From: F1-120-MAGs238 sp964484185
Lineage (GTDB): Bacteria > Planctomycetota > Phycisphaerae > Phycisphaerales > UBA1924
Direction: 5' to 3'
Assembly (NCBI GenBank): GCA_964484185.1
Contig: CAZAEQ010000053.1
Location: 1-26,597, forward strand
Length of the DNA: 26,597 bases
The notes beneath the pieces were generated by a model, which was not told where the DNA came from, ran no database searches, and saw only the letters and a list, made by a program, of their open reading frames with translations. This document shows, in pieces, positions 1 through 7,043 of the stretch; position 1 is the first letter of the stretch, and every line of letters starts with the position of its first letter. The position numbers and the translations under genes were made by a program.

Positions 1-61
1 GGAGCGTGGGGCACCTAGGGGGGCGGGTATATGAAACCCTTGGATTGGGGTGGTATGGAGT

Positions 62-283
62 ATGGATGTTGACGGGTGGTTGTGGCTTGGTGGGTTGCTG
101 GGTGGTTACCACATCATCGGCGCACTTTGGGCTCCGCACATTCTCATCTGGGGCCCGCGCTTCAAAGGCGTAACTCTTCAGAAAGGAGACTATCGCGAGC
201 GCATCGCCGCTTTTCTGCTCGGCGTGGGATTCATTGCCGTCATGGTCTTCATGAAATATACCCACGGGCTCATTTCGAGATAG
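62..283 (+). CDS. small two-helix membrane protein, unknown function
   Basis: This is a hypothetical protein of 73 residues if it starts at ATG 62; an in-frame GTG at 50 would add four residues. Two hydrophobic stretches are visible, a Trp/Gly/Leu-rich one near residues 5-28 and a second near 46-64. A polar loop with GDYRER lies between them, and the tail is basic. That suggests an inner-membrane protein with both ends on the same side. No family is recognised. A GGAG at 57-60 is too close to ATG 62 to settle the start. It runs convergently towards the PEP-CTERM gene, with a hairpin between the two stops. Amino-acid composition and the lack of a better competing frame support it, but only moderately. 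Confidence 0.5.
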   Translation: MDVDGWLWLGGLLGGYHIIGALWAPHILIWGPRFKGVTLQKGDYRERIAAFLLGVGFIAVMVFMKYTHGLISR

Positions 284-342
284 GTGGCGAAGGAGAATAC
301 CTTCGAGTCTGTCAGCTCAGACCCGCCGCCTGCAAATGCAAA

Positions 343-373
343 GCGACCCCGCGGTGTTAAGTGCGGGGCTCGC
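343..373. terminator. hairpin between convergent genes
   Basis: CCCCGC at 347-352 pairs with GCGGGG at 363-368. An outer GCG/CGC pair (343-345 with 371-373) extends the stem across a small bulge. It lies between the stop codons of two convergent genes, where a bidirectional terminator is expected. No clear U-tract follows on either strand, so the call rests on position and stem. Confidence 0.35.
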
Positions 374-419
374 GTGATTGACTTCAACAAGGTTAATGCT
401 GGGTCTGCTCAACGGTGAA

Positions 420-1010
420 TCAGCGACGTCGACGCGCCGCGGCCATCAGCCCGCCGAGGCCCATGATCGCTGCAGCGCCAGGCGTCGGTACCTGCCGGAC
501 CGTGAGCACGAACGTGTTCTCGCTCGTGGCAAAGTTAAGCTCAGTGACCGCCACGATCCAGTCGCCACTTGTGAAGGTGCTCTGTCCGCCCCAGGGAAGC
601 GTGCCCGAGAACTGGCCATTGGTCTGCACGAGCGCGCCAACGGCGGGTGTCATCACTGTCCCGTTGAAGTTGTACGCCACCAGGTCGGGCATCGAGGCGA
701 ACGGACGCGCAAAGGGGTCAGCGGTGGTGCCGAAGTAGAACGACAGCGCGTTGTACCCGCCCGGACGCGTAAAGGTAAAGTTGTTCGCTCCGAGGCTGAG
801 CGCGAAGGTCGTGCCACGGGCAGCGCCGTTGATCTCAAACGGGCTGTTATTGGTGTTCAAGATGTTGTCGTATTCGGCGGGTTCGGTGGTAGAGCTGCCG
901 GTAGCGTTGGCGTTGTACTGCACCACTCCCGACACCCACAGCTGCGCCTGGGCCGATGAACAACAAACCACCGCAGCCAGGGCCGCGGTCCCACACAAAA
1001 CAGTTCTCAT
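420..1010 (-). CDS. secreted PEP-CTERM sorting-domain protein
   Basis: This exported protein of 196 residues begins at ATG 1010, preceded by GGAG with a 6-nt spacer. An N-terminal signal peptide is clear: MRT, a hydrophobic core, then a cut after AQAQ near residue 22. The middle is Asn-, Thr- and Gly-rich and looks like a beta-sandwich. The end is a PEP-CTERM-type tail: VPTPGA, a short hydrophobic helix (IMGLGGLMAAA) and a final RRRR. In this family the tail is recognised by an exosortase in the inner membrane and removed during sorting to the surface; no exosortase is encoded here. The function of the mature part is unknown. Starts further upstream are possible but would put about 24 residues before the signal peptide. 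Confidence 0.88.
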   Translation of the reverse strand: MRTVLCGTAALAAVVCCSSAQAQLWVSGVVQYNANATGSSTTEPAEYDNILNTNNSPFEINGAARGTTFALSLGANNFTFTRPGGYNALSFYFGTTADPFARPFASMPDLVAYNFNGTVMTPAVGALVQTNGQFSGTLPWGGQSTFTSGDWIVAVTELNFATSENTFVLTVRQVPTPGAAAIMGLGGLMAAARRRR

Positions 1011-1562
1011 ACCTATCTCCATGCGCTGGCGGTGTTCCGGTACTCGTTCCAAAGGAAGCGAGCCCATAAAAGGACCCGCCACTCTTAAACATACTTACAC
1101 TTCGCCCTCTGGCAAGTAATTCCTCTCCGCCGGATAAAAAAAGTTATCGTGCCATGCCATGCGGAGCGCGATAATCGGCAGTTTTCGGACCTCACCGACC
1201 TCACACCCCCACGCCCCACCCAGAGAGCCGCGCCCCGTTACCGCGCGGGTATCCCGAACGTATGTTCCGCAGCGAGGATCACCTGCAATCACCACAAGCC
1301 ATCCGACACAATCGACGCACGCTTAAAGAACCCCGAGCGTGAGCGAGTGGGTTGAGAGCTCGACCGCCTCACACGCGCGAAGCAAAGTATTCGCTTGGCC
1401 ATCAATACTCACCTTCACATGACATTACAGAGTTCTGGCCCAGCGCGGTAAGAACGACGCCTGTCCACTTCGCAACCTTACGGATCTTTGGATGAGGCTT
1501 CACACACAGAGCATAGGAGTTCGACCAAACATCAGATAATCACGATGTTCATTCGCCCTCGC
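1011..1562. other. 552-bp stretch without a convincing gene
   Basis: Only short open frames with unlikely composition occur here. The segment holds the upstream region of the PEP-CTERM gene (including an A7 run at 1134-1140) and the downstream region of the histidine kinase, with a dispersed repeat at 1318-1416. Nothing else was recognised. Confidence 0.6.
1318..1416 (-). repeat. dispersed ~100-bp repeat, copy 1 (GAGCGTGAGCG type)
   Basis: About 100 bp align closely, with scattered substitutions, to 13445-13544. Shared blocks include CACGCTTAAAGAACCCC, a core with direct repeats GAGCG-TGAGCG flanked by AACCC and GGGTT (a 5-bp inverted repeat), ACCGCCTCAC, AGCAAAGT and CAATACTCA. Both copies are in the same orientation. 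Both lie downstream of minus-strand genes: this one after the histidine kinase, the other after a zinc-ribbon membrane gene. A role as a 3-prime RNA element or terminator is inference. Confidence 0.75.
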
Positions 1563-2702
1563 TCAATCCAGCTGCTTTCCAGTCGCACTCCGCGGCAACC
1601 GCACCGTAAACACCGTCCCATCCTTCTCACTCGACTCCACCGCGATCGTCCCCCCATGCGTCACCACGACTTCTCGCGCGATGTGCAATCCCAATCCCAG
1701 ACTTCCGACTCGTCGATCGTTCAGCGCCTTGGCGCTCCAGGCGCGAGTCAACGGATCAAAGAGTGTCGGTATCGCCTTGGCCGGAATCGGTGCCCCGCCA
1801 TTCCTCACAGTCAGCAGCACATCGTTGTCGGCCTGTCGCGCTGCAAGTGAGATCGGCCCCGTCCCATGCTGCACCGCATTTGACAGCAGATTCGAAAGCA
1901 CCTGGCGCAGGCGGCCAGCATCCCACTCGCCCGTGAGCGTGCCATGACACTCCAGGTCCAGCGGCCGCGTGGGATACGCCAATCGCATTTCTTCAACCAC
2001 TTCCTTGCAGAGCTTCTCAAGATCAGTCGTCGCCACCGCAATCGGCATGACCGTCTTCAACTGACTGCGCGAAAAGTCCAGCAGATCGCTGATGATCCCG
2101 TTCATCGCATTCGCGCTGGATGCAATCCTCCCCACCAGATCAGCTTCCGACGCCGAAAGATTGTTGCTCCGCGACAGCAGCAGCGACCCCGTCCGCACCG
2201 CCTGCAGCGGATCGCGAAGATCGTGCCCCATCACCGCCAGAAACATCTGCTGCGAGCGCTCGGTATGTTCAATAAAACTCTCAACCGCGCGCGACAGCGA
2301 CTGATCGACCGACTCGCTGAACCGGCCCAAGTCATCCAGGTCCGCAACAGTAATAGTTGAATGAGTCTGCCGCCAGAGCCGAACAACGCTGGCCCGCAGA
2401 GCCCGGTATTCAGAAATCACTTCCAGCAGATTAAATCCCGAGCCCAGCCGCTCGATGCCGTGCGAGAACGATGCCTGATTGACCAGGACGCTCTCATCTC
2501 CCTGGCCCTTGGACTTGGCAATCGCCTCCTGCGCCGTCTGCCGTGTCTGCATATCAATCGCGATAGCCCGGAGAATCTCGGGCGCATGATCGCGCAGCGC
2601 CCGCCGCGACATGCTCTGCCCCGCTTCGATTGTCCGTCCAAACGACTCCCAGTTCCGCAGGATCTCTTCAATATTGGCAGTAATGAAATCTGCAAGGCGC
2701 AT
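1563..2702 (-). CDS. sensor histidine kinase with RsbRD-like N-terminal domain
   Basis: This is a two-component sensor kinase of 379 residues. It begins at ATG 2702, with a GGAGAGAG purine run about 9 nt upstream; a longer start at 2789 is possible. Residues 1 to about 145 resemble the RsbRD N-terminal sensor domain, including the HGxxRLxxGFxLxxxxxEYRALRASVVRLW block at 81-110. The HisKA box MGHDLRDP puts the phosphorylated His at residue 160. The ATPase domain follows, with an N-box (NLLSNAVQHG, 271-280), an NGG G1-type box at 301-303 in place of the usual DxGxG, an LFDP F-box and a GSLGLGL G2 box (333-339). No transmembrane segment is seen, so it is probably cytoplasmic. No response regulator is adjacent, so it looks like an orphan kinase. 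The signal is unknown. Confidence 0.95.
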   Translation of the reverse strand: MRLADFITANIEEILRNWESFGRTIEAGQSMSRRALRDHAPEILRAIAIDMQTRQTAQEAIAKSKGQGDESVLVNQASFSHGIERLGSGFNLLEVISEYRALRASVVRLWRQTHSTITVADLDDLGRFSESVDQSLSRAVESFIEHTERSQQMFLAVMGHDLRDPLQAVRTGSLLLSRSNNLSASEADLVGRIASSANAMNGIISDLLDFSRSQLKTVMPIAVATTDLEKLCKEVVEEMRLAYPTRPLDLECHGTLTGEWDAGRLRQVLSNLLSNAVQHGTGPISLAARQADNDVLLTVRNGGAPIPAKAIPTLFDPLTRAWSAKALNDRRVGSLGLGLHIAREVVVTHGGTIAVESSEKDGTVFTVRLPRSATGKQLD

Positions 2703-2859
2703 GCGTAAACACTCTCTCCGACCGCTCGGTCCTTCTACCACAGACAACATCACACTGCGGCACACATATTGCCCGGCTTTATGCGGCATGCGTTCTCAGA
2801 CACGCCAACGCGTGGACGCCTTGTCATTCTGCTGCACCGGGCTTTTCGCGGCCAACTAT

Positions 2860-3111
2860 ATGCAATTCGAAATCCGCGTGAACAACGCCGAATCTGGTAC
2901 AATCCGGGTGTTGAGCAACACAACGTCCCTCATCAACATCGTCATCAATCTGCTCATCTGTGTGTGCGTGGTCGTCGTCGCAATCTGGTTCCCCAATTCG
3001 ATCCGCTTTCACGCCCTGCGCAGTCCTCCTGGCCGCGTATTCGTCGCGCTCATCGGCCTCGCCGTTGGCGCAATGGGAATCTATAGCCTCTTCAAGCTTG
3101 CAGGCGCTTGA
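2860..3111 (+). CDS. small two-helix membrane protein, divergent from the kinase
   Basis: This is a hypothetical protein of 83 residues from ATG 2860. It has two strongly hydrophobic segments, about residues 24-44 (Ile/Val/Leu/Cys-rich) and 60-80, joined by a short loop with PNSIRFHALRSPPGR. No good ribosome binding site precedes ATG 2860. GTG 2908 or TTG 2911 are alternatives, but TACAAT at 2898-2903 could instead be a -10 box, which would place the real start downstream of it. It is transcribed away from the histidine kinase; any functional link is inference. No family is recognised. Confidence 0.45.
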   Translation: MQFEIRVNNAESGTIRVLSNTTSLINIVINLLICVCVVVVAIWFPNSIRFHALRSPPGRVFVALIGLAVGAMGIYSLFKLAGA

Positions 3112-3140
3112 ACTCATTTGCGATCGTGCTGCGACCTTGA

Positions 3141-3172
3141 AGCCTGCTCTCCTGCTCCACTGTCTATTCTCT
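3141..3172. repeat. degenerate 8-bp tandem repeat, locus 1
   Basis: Four units in an 8-bp register (3141-3148, 3149-3156, 3157-3164, 3165-3172) are built on CTCCTGCT and decay into CTATTCTCT. The array sits between the small membrane gene and the 3-prime end of a dockerin gene. Related arrays occur at 14483-14514 and 26273-26304. Confidence 0.5.
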
Positions 3173-3189
3173 ATTCAGCGGCCGCCGAA

Positions 3190-3969
3190 TCAGCACCCCG
3201 CGCTGAAAGCATCGACGAAATCGAGATAGTCAAAGAAGTCGATGATGCCGTCATTGTTGTAGTCCGCGGCGGGCGCCTGCGCACTGAAGCTATCGACGAA
3301 GTCGAGGTAATCAAAGAAGTCGACTATGCCATCGCTGTTGAAGTCTGCATCACATCCTGCAACAAGCGTGCCGATCACCGAGACATCGTCAATAAAAGCT
3401 TCGACATTCGATTCGGGGAATGCGCCGGCAGAAACAACGATCTCGACCATTGACGCAAATGCATCGTTGGGTGGGGCGCCAAACGCCGGAACCGTGAGCG
3501 GGCCCATCGAGAACTGGCGGTAGGCCCCCGCTGTGTCATTCATCGCTCCAAGCCCGGAACTTGCAACAATCGCACCATCACGATTGAGAATCCGGAGCGT
3601 GTAAAACCCGACACCGCCCGGGCCCAATACAGCCTTCGCATAGAACGTCGCACTCACCGTTGTTCCCTGCTCCAACGACCCTAGACCCCCTTCATTCATG
3701 CTGTTCTGCACCAGCCCGCCGGTTGACCCGATCGCATTGGCGCCCACAGCCCTGATCCGCTGTGCAAAACTGCCAGTCCGCGGCGATGTGCTATCACGCA
3801 ACGACAACGTGCCCGGCGCGCCAGCCACCACGGCAAACCAATTGGCCGATTCTGTTTCACTTGCGCCAGCCGTTTCAAACCCGCCGTTGACGATGATCTC
3901 GTCCGCCTGGACCTGTGTCGCAAATCCAGCCAAAAGTGCCGCCGTAGCCAGTCCGTATGCCTTCAACAT
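3190..3969 (-). CDS. secreted GC-type dockerin protein with CBM-like N-terminal module
   Basis: This protein has 259 residues from ATG 3969, preceded by GGGGAA. A signal peptide ends near VQADE (residues 1-24). Next comes a beta-sandwich-like module starting EIIVNGGFE, the usual opening of CBM_4_9-like or NPCBM-like exported domains; the assignment is by resemblance only. The end, about residues 206-259, is a two-EF-hand dockerin tail. Each half has a DxNxDGxxDFFD calcium loop followed by YLDFVD, and the protein stops at SAGC. In ordinary dockerins such loops bind calcium and dock on cohesins, but no cohesin is present here. The C-terminal Gly-Cys is the hallmark of this planctomycete variant and its exact role is not clear. 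This is the first of eight intact genes with such a tail in the window. Confidence 0.92.
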   Translation of the reverse strand: MLKAYGLATAALLAGFATQVQADEIIVNGGFETAGASETESANWFAVVAGAPGTLSLRDSTSPRTGSFAQRIRAVGANAIGSTGGLVQNSMNEGGLGSLEQGTTVSATFYAKAVLGPGGVGFYTLRILNRDGAIVASSGLGAMNDTAGAYRQFSMGPLTVPAFGAPPNDAFASMVEIVVSAGAFPESNVEAFIDDVSVIGTLVAGCDADFNSDGIVDFFDYLDFVDSFSAQAPAADYNNDGIIDFFDYLDFVDAFSAGC

Positions 3970-4144
3970 GTTCAATTCCCCGTGGGTGCGAATTCGCACT
4001 TCTCCAAACGCACAGGCATTCCGGAAACGCCCGGAAACACTTGTGCAACTGTTCCACAACATGTTACAGGAACCGCCGCGAGGGCACAAGAGGAATCTCC
4101 GAAAAACTACCTATTTTGCCATTTCACAAGAAAACACAAGTTCT

Positions 4145-4163
4145 GAGCCCCAGACGGGGGCTC
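4145..4163 (-). terminator. hairpin downstream of a dockerin gene
   Basis: GAGCCCC (4145-4151) and GGGGCTC (4157-4163) form a perfect 7-bp stem with a 5-nt loop. It lies about 47 nt past the stop of the minus-strand gene ending at 4210. On the minus strand a T-rich stretch follows only some 10-20 nt later, so this is a tentative terminator. Confidence 0.4.
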
Positions 4164-4209
4164 GTATGGGGGTCTAGATGTGTCTCATTTTCTCGCGGCA
4201 AGGGTCTTT

Positions 4210-5253
4210 TTAGCACCCATCGCCGAGCGCAGCCGGGAACGCAAAATCAAGATAATCAAAGAAATCAACCGACCCATCCTTGTTGAAATCCGTCACGTTC
4301 CAGTCGATCGGTGTGATGTTGAGCCGTCCAAGCCCGCTCGAAAGACCGCCAAACGAATTCGTCAGCCCACCAACCTTCATAAAGCACCGATCGCCCGCTT
4401 CAACATGGATCAACACTCTGCCTTCACGGTTATATGCAGTCCGCGTCTCAATCCCGCCCGAACTCGCCCGCGCGGCAACTCGAAACACCTGCAACGGCGA
4501 TTCAAAATCCGAACCCGCAGTATCAATCGCATACTCCCCGCTCGCGGTCGCAACAAATTCAAACCAGCGATCTTTGCCCGCAACCGACTCGCACCCCATC
4601 GGCACAACAACTCGACGACCATCTGGCAACGGATTGTTGAAATAGCTCGTCTCATCTGTCACCGGCGTGACAAGGGCACCAGGAGCATCACTCCCCTCGC
4701 TCTTCGCCAGTTCCACCGCCTCCCCCACCGTCAGCAAATCAATGCACTCAAGATTGCGCCCCGATGCCTGAACCGTGAAATCTGTAAACGGAAGCGTCGC
4801 ATTAAAACCAACAAATGTCGCCGCCGCGGGAATCGACACCGTCAACGTCTCCCCCGCGCTCGTAGTAATCACAACATTCGAATCCGCCACAAGCGTCCCA
4901 TCGCTGCGCGTCGCCGAAACCACAAATCCCGCCGCCGTTGCCCCGCGCCCCGTAATAATCCGCGTCGCTGGTTCCGCCTTGCTCGCACCCACGCCGTTCA
5001 CGCTCGTCTGAATCCACTCATTCTCGCCATCCGCCAGCGTCCCGACCGTCCATGCGCCGCTCGTCCGAAACGCCCTGTAATCGGGCACATTCCGCACCGT
5101 CGCATACCTGCCGCTCTCAAATGCATTATGCCGAATGCTCGCGTTAAACGCATCCCGATCCGTAAACTGAATCGGCGCAGCCGCAGCCGTACCCGCCAGC
5201 AATGCAACACACAACGAAGTCGAAAGAACCATCTCAACACAGAAAGTTTTCAT
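4210..5253 (-). CDS. secreted protein with a single-EF-hand GC-type dockerin tail
   Basis: This protein has 347 residues from ATG 5253, with GAGG about 8 nt upstream. The signal peptide ends near AAAAP (residues 1-26). Residues about 27-180 resemble exported beta-sandwich modules common in PEP-CTERM proteins (FVGFNATLPFTDFTVQASG). Residues about 200-310 look like a prepeptidase C-terminal (PPC-like) module (WFEFVATASGEYAIDT). The tail has only one EF-hand (DFNKDGSVDFFDYLDF) and then diverges to AFPAALGDGC. The final Gly-Cys is kept although the second EF-hand is gone, unlike the two-hand tails of the other intact dockerin proteins here. Domain calls are by sequence feel; secretion and the tail type are secure. 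Confidence 0.88.
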   Translation of the reverse strand: MKTFCVEMVLSTSLCVALLAGTAAAAPIQFTDRDAFNASIRHNAFESGRYATVRNVPDYRAFRTSGAWTVGTLADGENEWIQTSVNGVGASKAEPATRIITGRGATAAGFVVSATRSDGTLVADSNVVITTSAGETLTVSIPAAATFVGFNATLPFTDFTVQASGRNLECIDLLTVGEAVELAKSEGSDAPGALVTPVTDETSYFNNPLPDGRRVVVPMGCESVAGKDRWFEFVATASGEYAIDTAGSDFESPLQVFRVAARASSGGIETRTAYNREGRVLIHVEAGDRCFMKVGGLTNSFGGLSSGLGRLNITPIDWNVTDFNKDGSVDFFDYLDFAFPAALGDGC

Positions 5254-5411
5254 CGCTCAAACCTCGCTGATAATGCCAACTCTTCGAACGGGTCAATTGT
5301 GAACTCAGCGAGAGCATACCACCCCGCGCGGCCAGGCACAACATGGTTTGTGTAACAACTAAACCACAAGATCGCCACGCACCCCTTTGCTCCCCTGATG
5401 CGCTTTCTCAC

Positions 5412-5778
5412 GCAGCACCCTGTGCTGAACGCATCCACGAAGTCAAGATAGTCGAAGAAATCAATGGCAGTATTGCCGTTGAAGTCGGCGGGGCAGGGCG
5501 GGGGCATCGCCTGGAGACACGAAACCCGATGGACATGCGTTCGGTTGACGGATAAACGTCGCAGATGCGGGTCGGCCCGGATGTAGCTAACGACGTCGGT
5601 GAACGACCCGCCCCGAAGGCCGCGGTCCAAACCGCCGATGATCGCCTCGTTCCACTCCCACACATTCCAGCCCATGTCGAACGCGATGCAGAAGTTCGCC
5701 GCGCACGAGCCGATGCGCTCACGCTGGTGTCGTAGTTCGCTTGCGCGGTCGTGGGGGCTCGTTGCTCTGGGTCGGGTA
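5412..5778 (-). pseudogene. SUMF1-like domain with dockerin tail, truncated and frameshifted
   Basis: This is the 3-prime remnant of a SUMF1/FGE-like gene. Pieces lie in different frames. YPTQSNEPP (matching YPTSSNTAPT of the neighbouring intact gene) is in one frame and ANYDTSVS in a second. FDMGWNVWEWNE and LRGGSF are in a third, and MSIGFRVS is shifted again. The reading then returns to CPADFNGNTAIDFFDYLDFVDAFSTGC. The 5-prime half is missing: homology begins abruptly next to the spacer repeat at 5778. The stop expected after the final GC is also gone (TGC TGC instead of TGC TGA), so reading would run on to about 5250. Whether a shortened product is made is unknown. Unlike the intact neighbour, this copy ended in a dockerin rather than a PEP-CTERM tail. 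Confidence 0.82.
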
Positions 5779-5867
5779 CAGCCCAGGCGGACCTGGCTGC
5801 ACAAGAAAGTCGTGCCCCCGACGTTGACCGAGAGCACGGAAGTTGTTGGTGTTACGAGCGGCGGCGG
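5778..5867 (-). repeat. duplication-scar repeat, copy 2
   Basis: About 90 bp match 6841-6931 with scattered substitutions and a 2-bp gap. It covers the last codons and stop of the intact SUMF1-like gene plus its downstream spacer, ending exactly where the SUMF1-dockerin pseudogene homology starts. The two copies lie about 1.06 kb apart as direct repeats on either side of the intact gene. Confidence 0.8.
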
Positions 5868-6799
5868 CGTGCGGTCACGAGCCCACCGAGCGCGAGCAGC
5901 GCGATCGACGAAGGTCCGGGGATCGTCACGACGCGGAAGCCGACTTGTTCGCGTTCGAACGTCGGCAGGTAGACGTAGCCGTTGAGCGGCGTGAGCCAGC
6001 CAGCAATGTTGTCATACGCGCCGCCCCACGTGGGGCCGCGGATCGGGCCGGCGGCGATGGTGTCGTTCCACTCGTAGACATTGCCAGCCATGTCAAAGAC
6101 GCCCGCCCAGTTCGCCGCGTATGACGCAACGGCGGTGGTGTTGCCGATGCCCGACGGGAGATAGTTGGCCTGCGCGCCCGTCGGGGCGGTGTTGCTGCTG
6201 GTTGGGTAAAGCCAGTAGTTGTCGATGTCGCCACCCTGATTGGCGGGCTGGTAGTACGCGGCTTTGTACCACTCGTTCGCGCTGGCGACGGCCCACTGCC
6301 AGTTGCTGTTGCGGGTCACAGTGTTGGCGCTGATGCCGCCGGGAGTGAGCGTGTATGCGCCGTTCTCGGTGGTGCTGTTATCCTGGAAACCCATCGGCTG
6401 GCCGTTGTGGAGCCAGTTGGCAAAGCGGGTTGCATCCCAGAACGAGACGAAGTTCACCGGGTTGTTCTCGCGCCCGCTGACGGTGTTGTACGAGAAGGCG
6501 CCGATCGGGCCGGTGCGGGTGATGCCGCCGAAAGACCCGGCCATGTTGGTGTTGTACAGGCTGTTGGGATCATCGAACGCGACGGCGTTGAGAAACGCGG
6601 TGTACTGAGCGTTGGTCACCTCAGTCGTGGCGATGCCGTAGGTGTAATCCACCGCGCCGTACGTGCCGTTAACGGTCGTCTCGCCGAAGTTGCCTGGATT
6701 GCCGATGGCAGCGGTGCTGATATTGATCTGGGCCGTGGCCACAGAGGTCGCGACAGCGGCAAGCGCCGCGAGCGCGACAACGGACATGCGATACTTCAT
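5852..6799 (-). CDS. secreted SUMF1-domain (non-catalytic) PEP-CTERM protein
   Basis: This protein has 315 residues from ATG 6799, after a clear AGGAGAGAG site. The signal peptide ends near TAQIN (residue 24). The body is a formylglycine-generating-enzyme/SUMF1 fold by its typical landmarks: YGIATTEVTNAQYTAFLNAV, NPVNFVSFWDATRFANWL, WQWAVASANEWYKAAYY, FDMAGNVYEWN and EREQVGFRVV. The protein contains no cysteine at all, and the GFRCA-type active-site region reads GFRVV. It therefore cannot act as a cysteine-dependent formylglycine-generating enzyme and is probably a structural or binding member. The end is a PEP-CTERM tail (IPGPSS, hydrophobic LALLALGGL, then RRRRS). Scar repeats flank it on both sides, and a broken paralog follows downstream. 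Confidence 0.92.
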   Translation of the reverse strand: MKYRMSVVALAALAAVATSVATAQINISTAAIGNPGNFGETTVNGTYGAVDYTYGIATTEVTNAQYTAFLNAVAFDDPNSLYNTNMAGSFGGITRTGPIGAFSYNTVSGRENNPVNFVSFWDATRFANWLHNGQPMGFQDNSTTENGAYTLTPGGISANTVTRNSNWQWAVASANEWYKAAYYQPANQGGDIDNYWLYPTSSNTAPTGAQANYLPSGIGNTTAVASYAANWAGVFDMAGNVYEWNDTIAAGPIRGPTWGGAYDNIAGWLTPLNGYVYLPTFEREQVGFRVVTIPGPSSIALLALGGLVTARRRRS

Positions 6800-6840
6800 A
6801 GTTTCTCTCTCCTGGGGCCTTCGCCCGTTCTTAACAAGTT

Positions 6841-6931
6841 ACAGCCCAGGCGCGGACCTGGCTGCAGCGGAAAGTCGCGCCCACGGCGTTGGCCGGCGGC
6901 GCGGAAGTGGTTGGTATTACGAGCGGCGGCG
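6841..6931 (-). repeat. duplication-scar repeat, copy 1, with relic of a PEP-CTERM gene end
   Basis: This matches 5778-5867. Read on the minus strand it opens with codons for SRRRS and a TAA stop, the same end as the intact SUMF1-like gene (RRRRS then TAA), followed by the shared spacer. Nothing of a gene body remains upstream of these codons. The simplest reading is that a further SUMF1-like copy once stood here and was deleted, leaving only its last codons and 3-prime spacer. Confidence 0.7.
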
Positions 6932-6940
6932 ACTCTTCTC

Positions 6941-6961
6941 GCACAATCTAGCACATTGTGC
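6941..6961. other. perfect inverted repeat
   Basis: GCACAAT (6941-6947) and ATTGTGC (6955-6961) are separated by 7 nt. It lies about 80 nt past the end of the dockerin gene ending at 7044. It may be a weak terminator or a protein-binding site; no U-tract was seen. Confidence 0.3.
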
Positions 6962-7043
6962 CTGGGAACGCAAGCACAATTCCGACACCGGCTCTGACCC
7001 TTTGCCTGCGAAAAAGCAGCCCGGCATTGCAGCACCATGCCTT

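Noticed and set aside
1095..1295. 66-codon minus-strand frame in the 552-bp gap
   Set aside because: No ribosome binding site, no plausible domain and mixed composition; no support beyond being open.
1563..2702. A degenerate, inactive histidine kinase because of the missing DxGxG box
   Set aside because: The NGG box with PIP and LFDP is a normal variant in this kinase type, and the His, N-box and G2 box are intact.
3118..3453. Plus-strand frame with repeated IDEVEVIKEVDYAI-like segments, recurring at several loci
   Set aside because: The repeats are the antisense reading of the dockerin EF-hand DNA, not a protein repeat family.
4180..5355. Long plus-strand frame of 391 codons antisense to the dockerin gene at 4210-5253
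   Set aside because: It is Arg/His/Pro-rich without domains, and the opposite frame has a signal peptide, ribosome binding site and dockerin tail; it is a GC-rich shadow.
5777..6931. The paired 90-bp repeats as insertion-sequence ends
   Set aside because: They are direct, contain the end of a coding sequence and surround no transposase; a tandem duplication explains them better.
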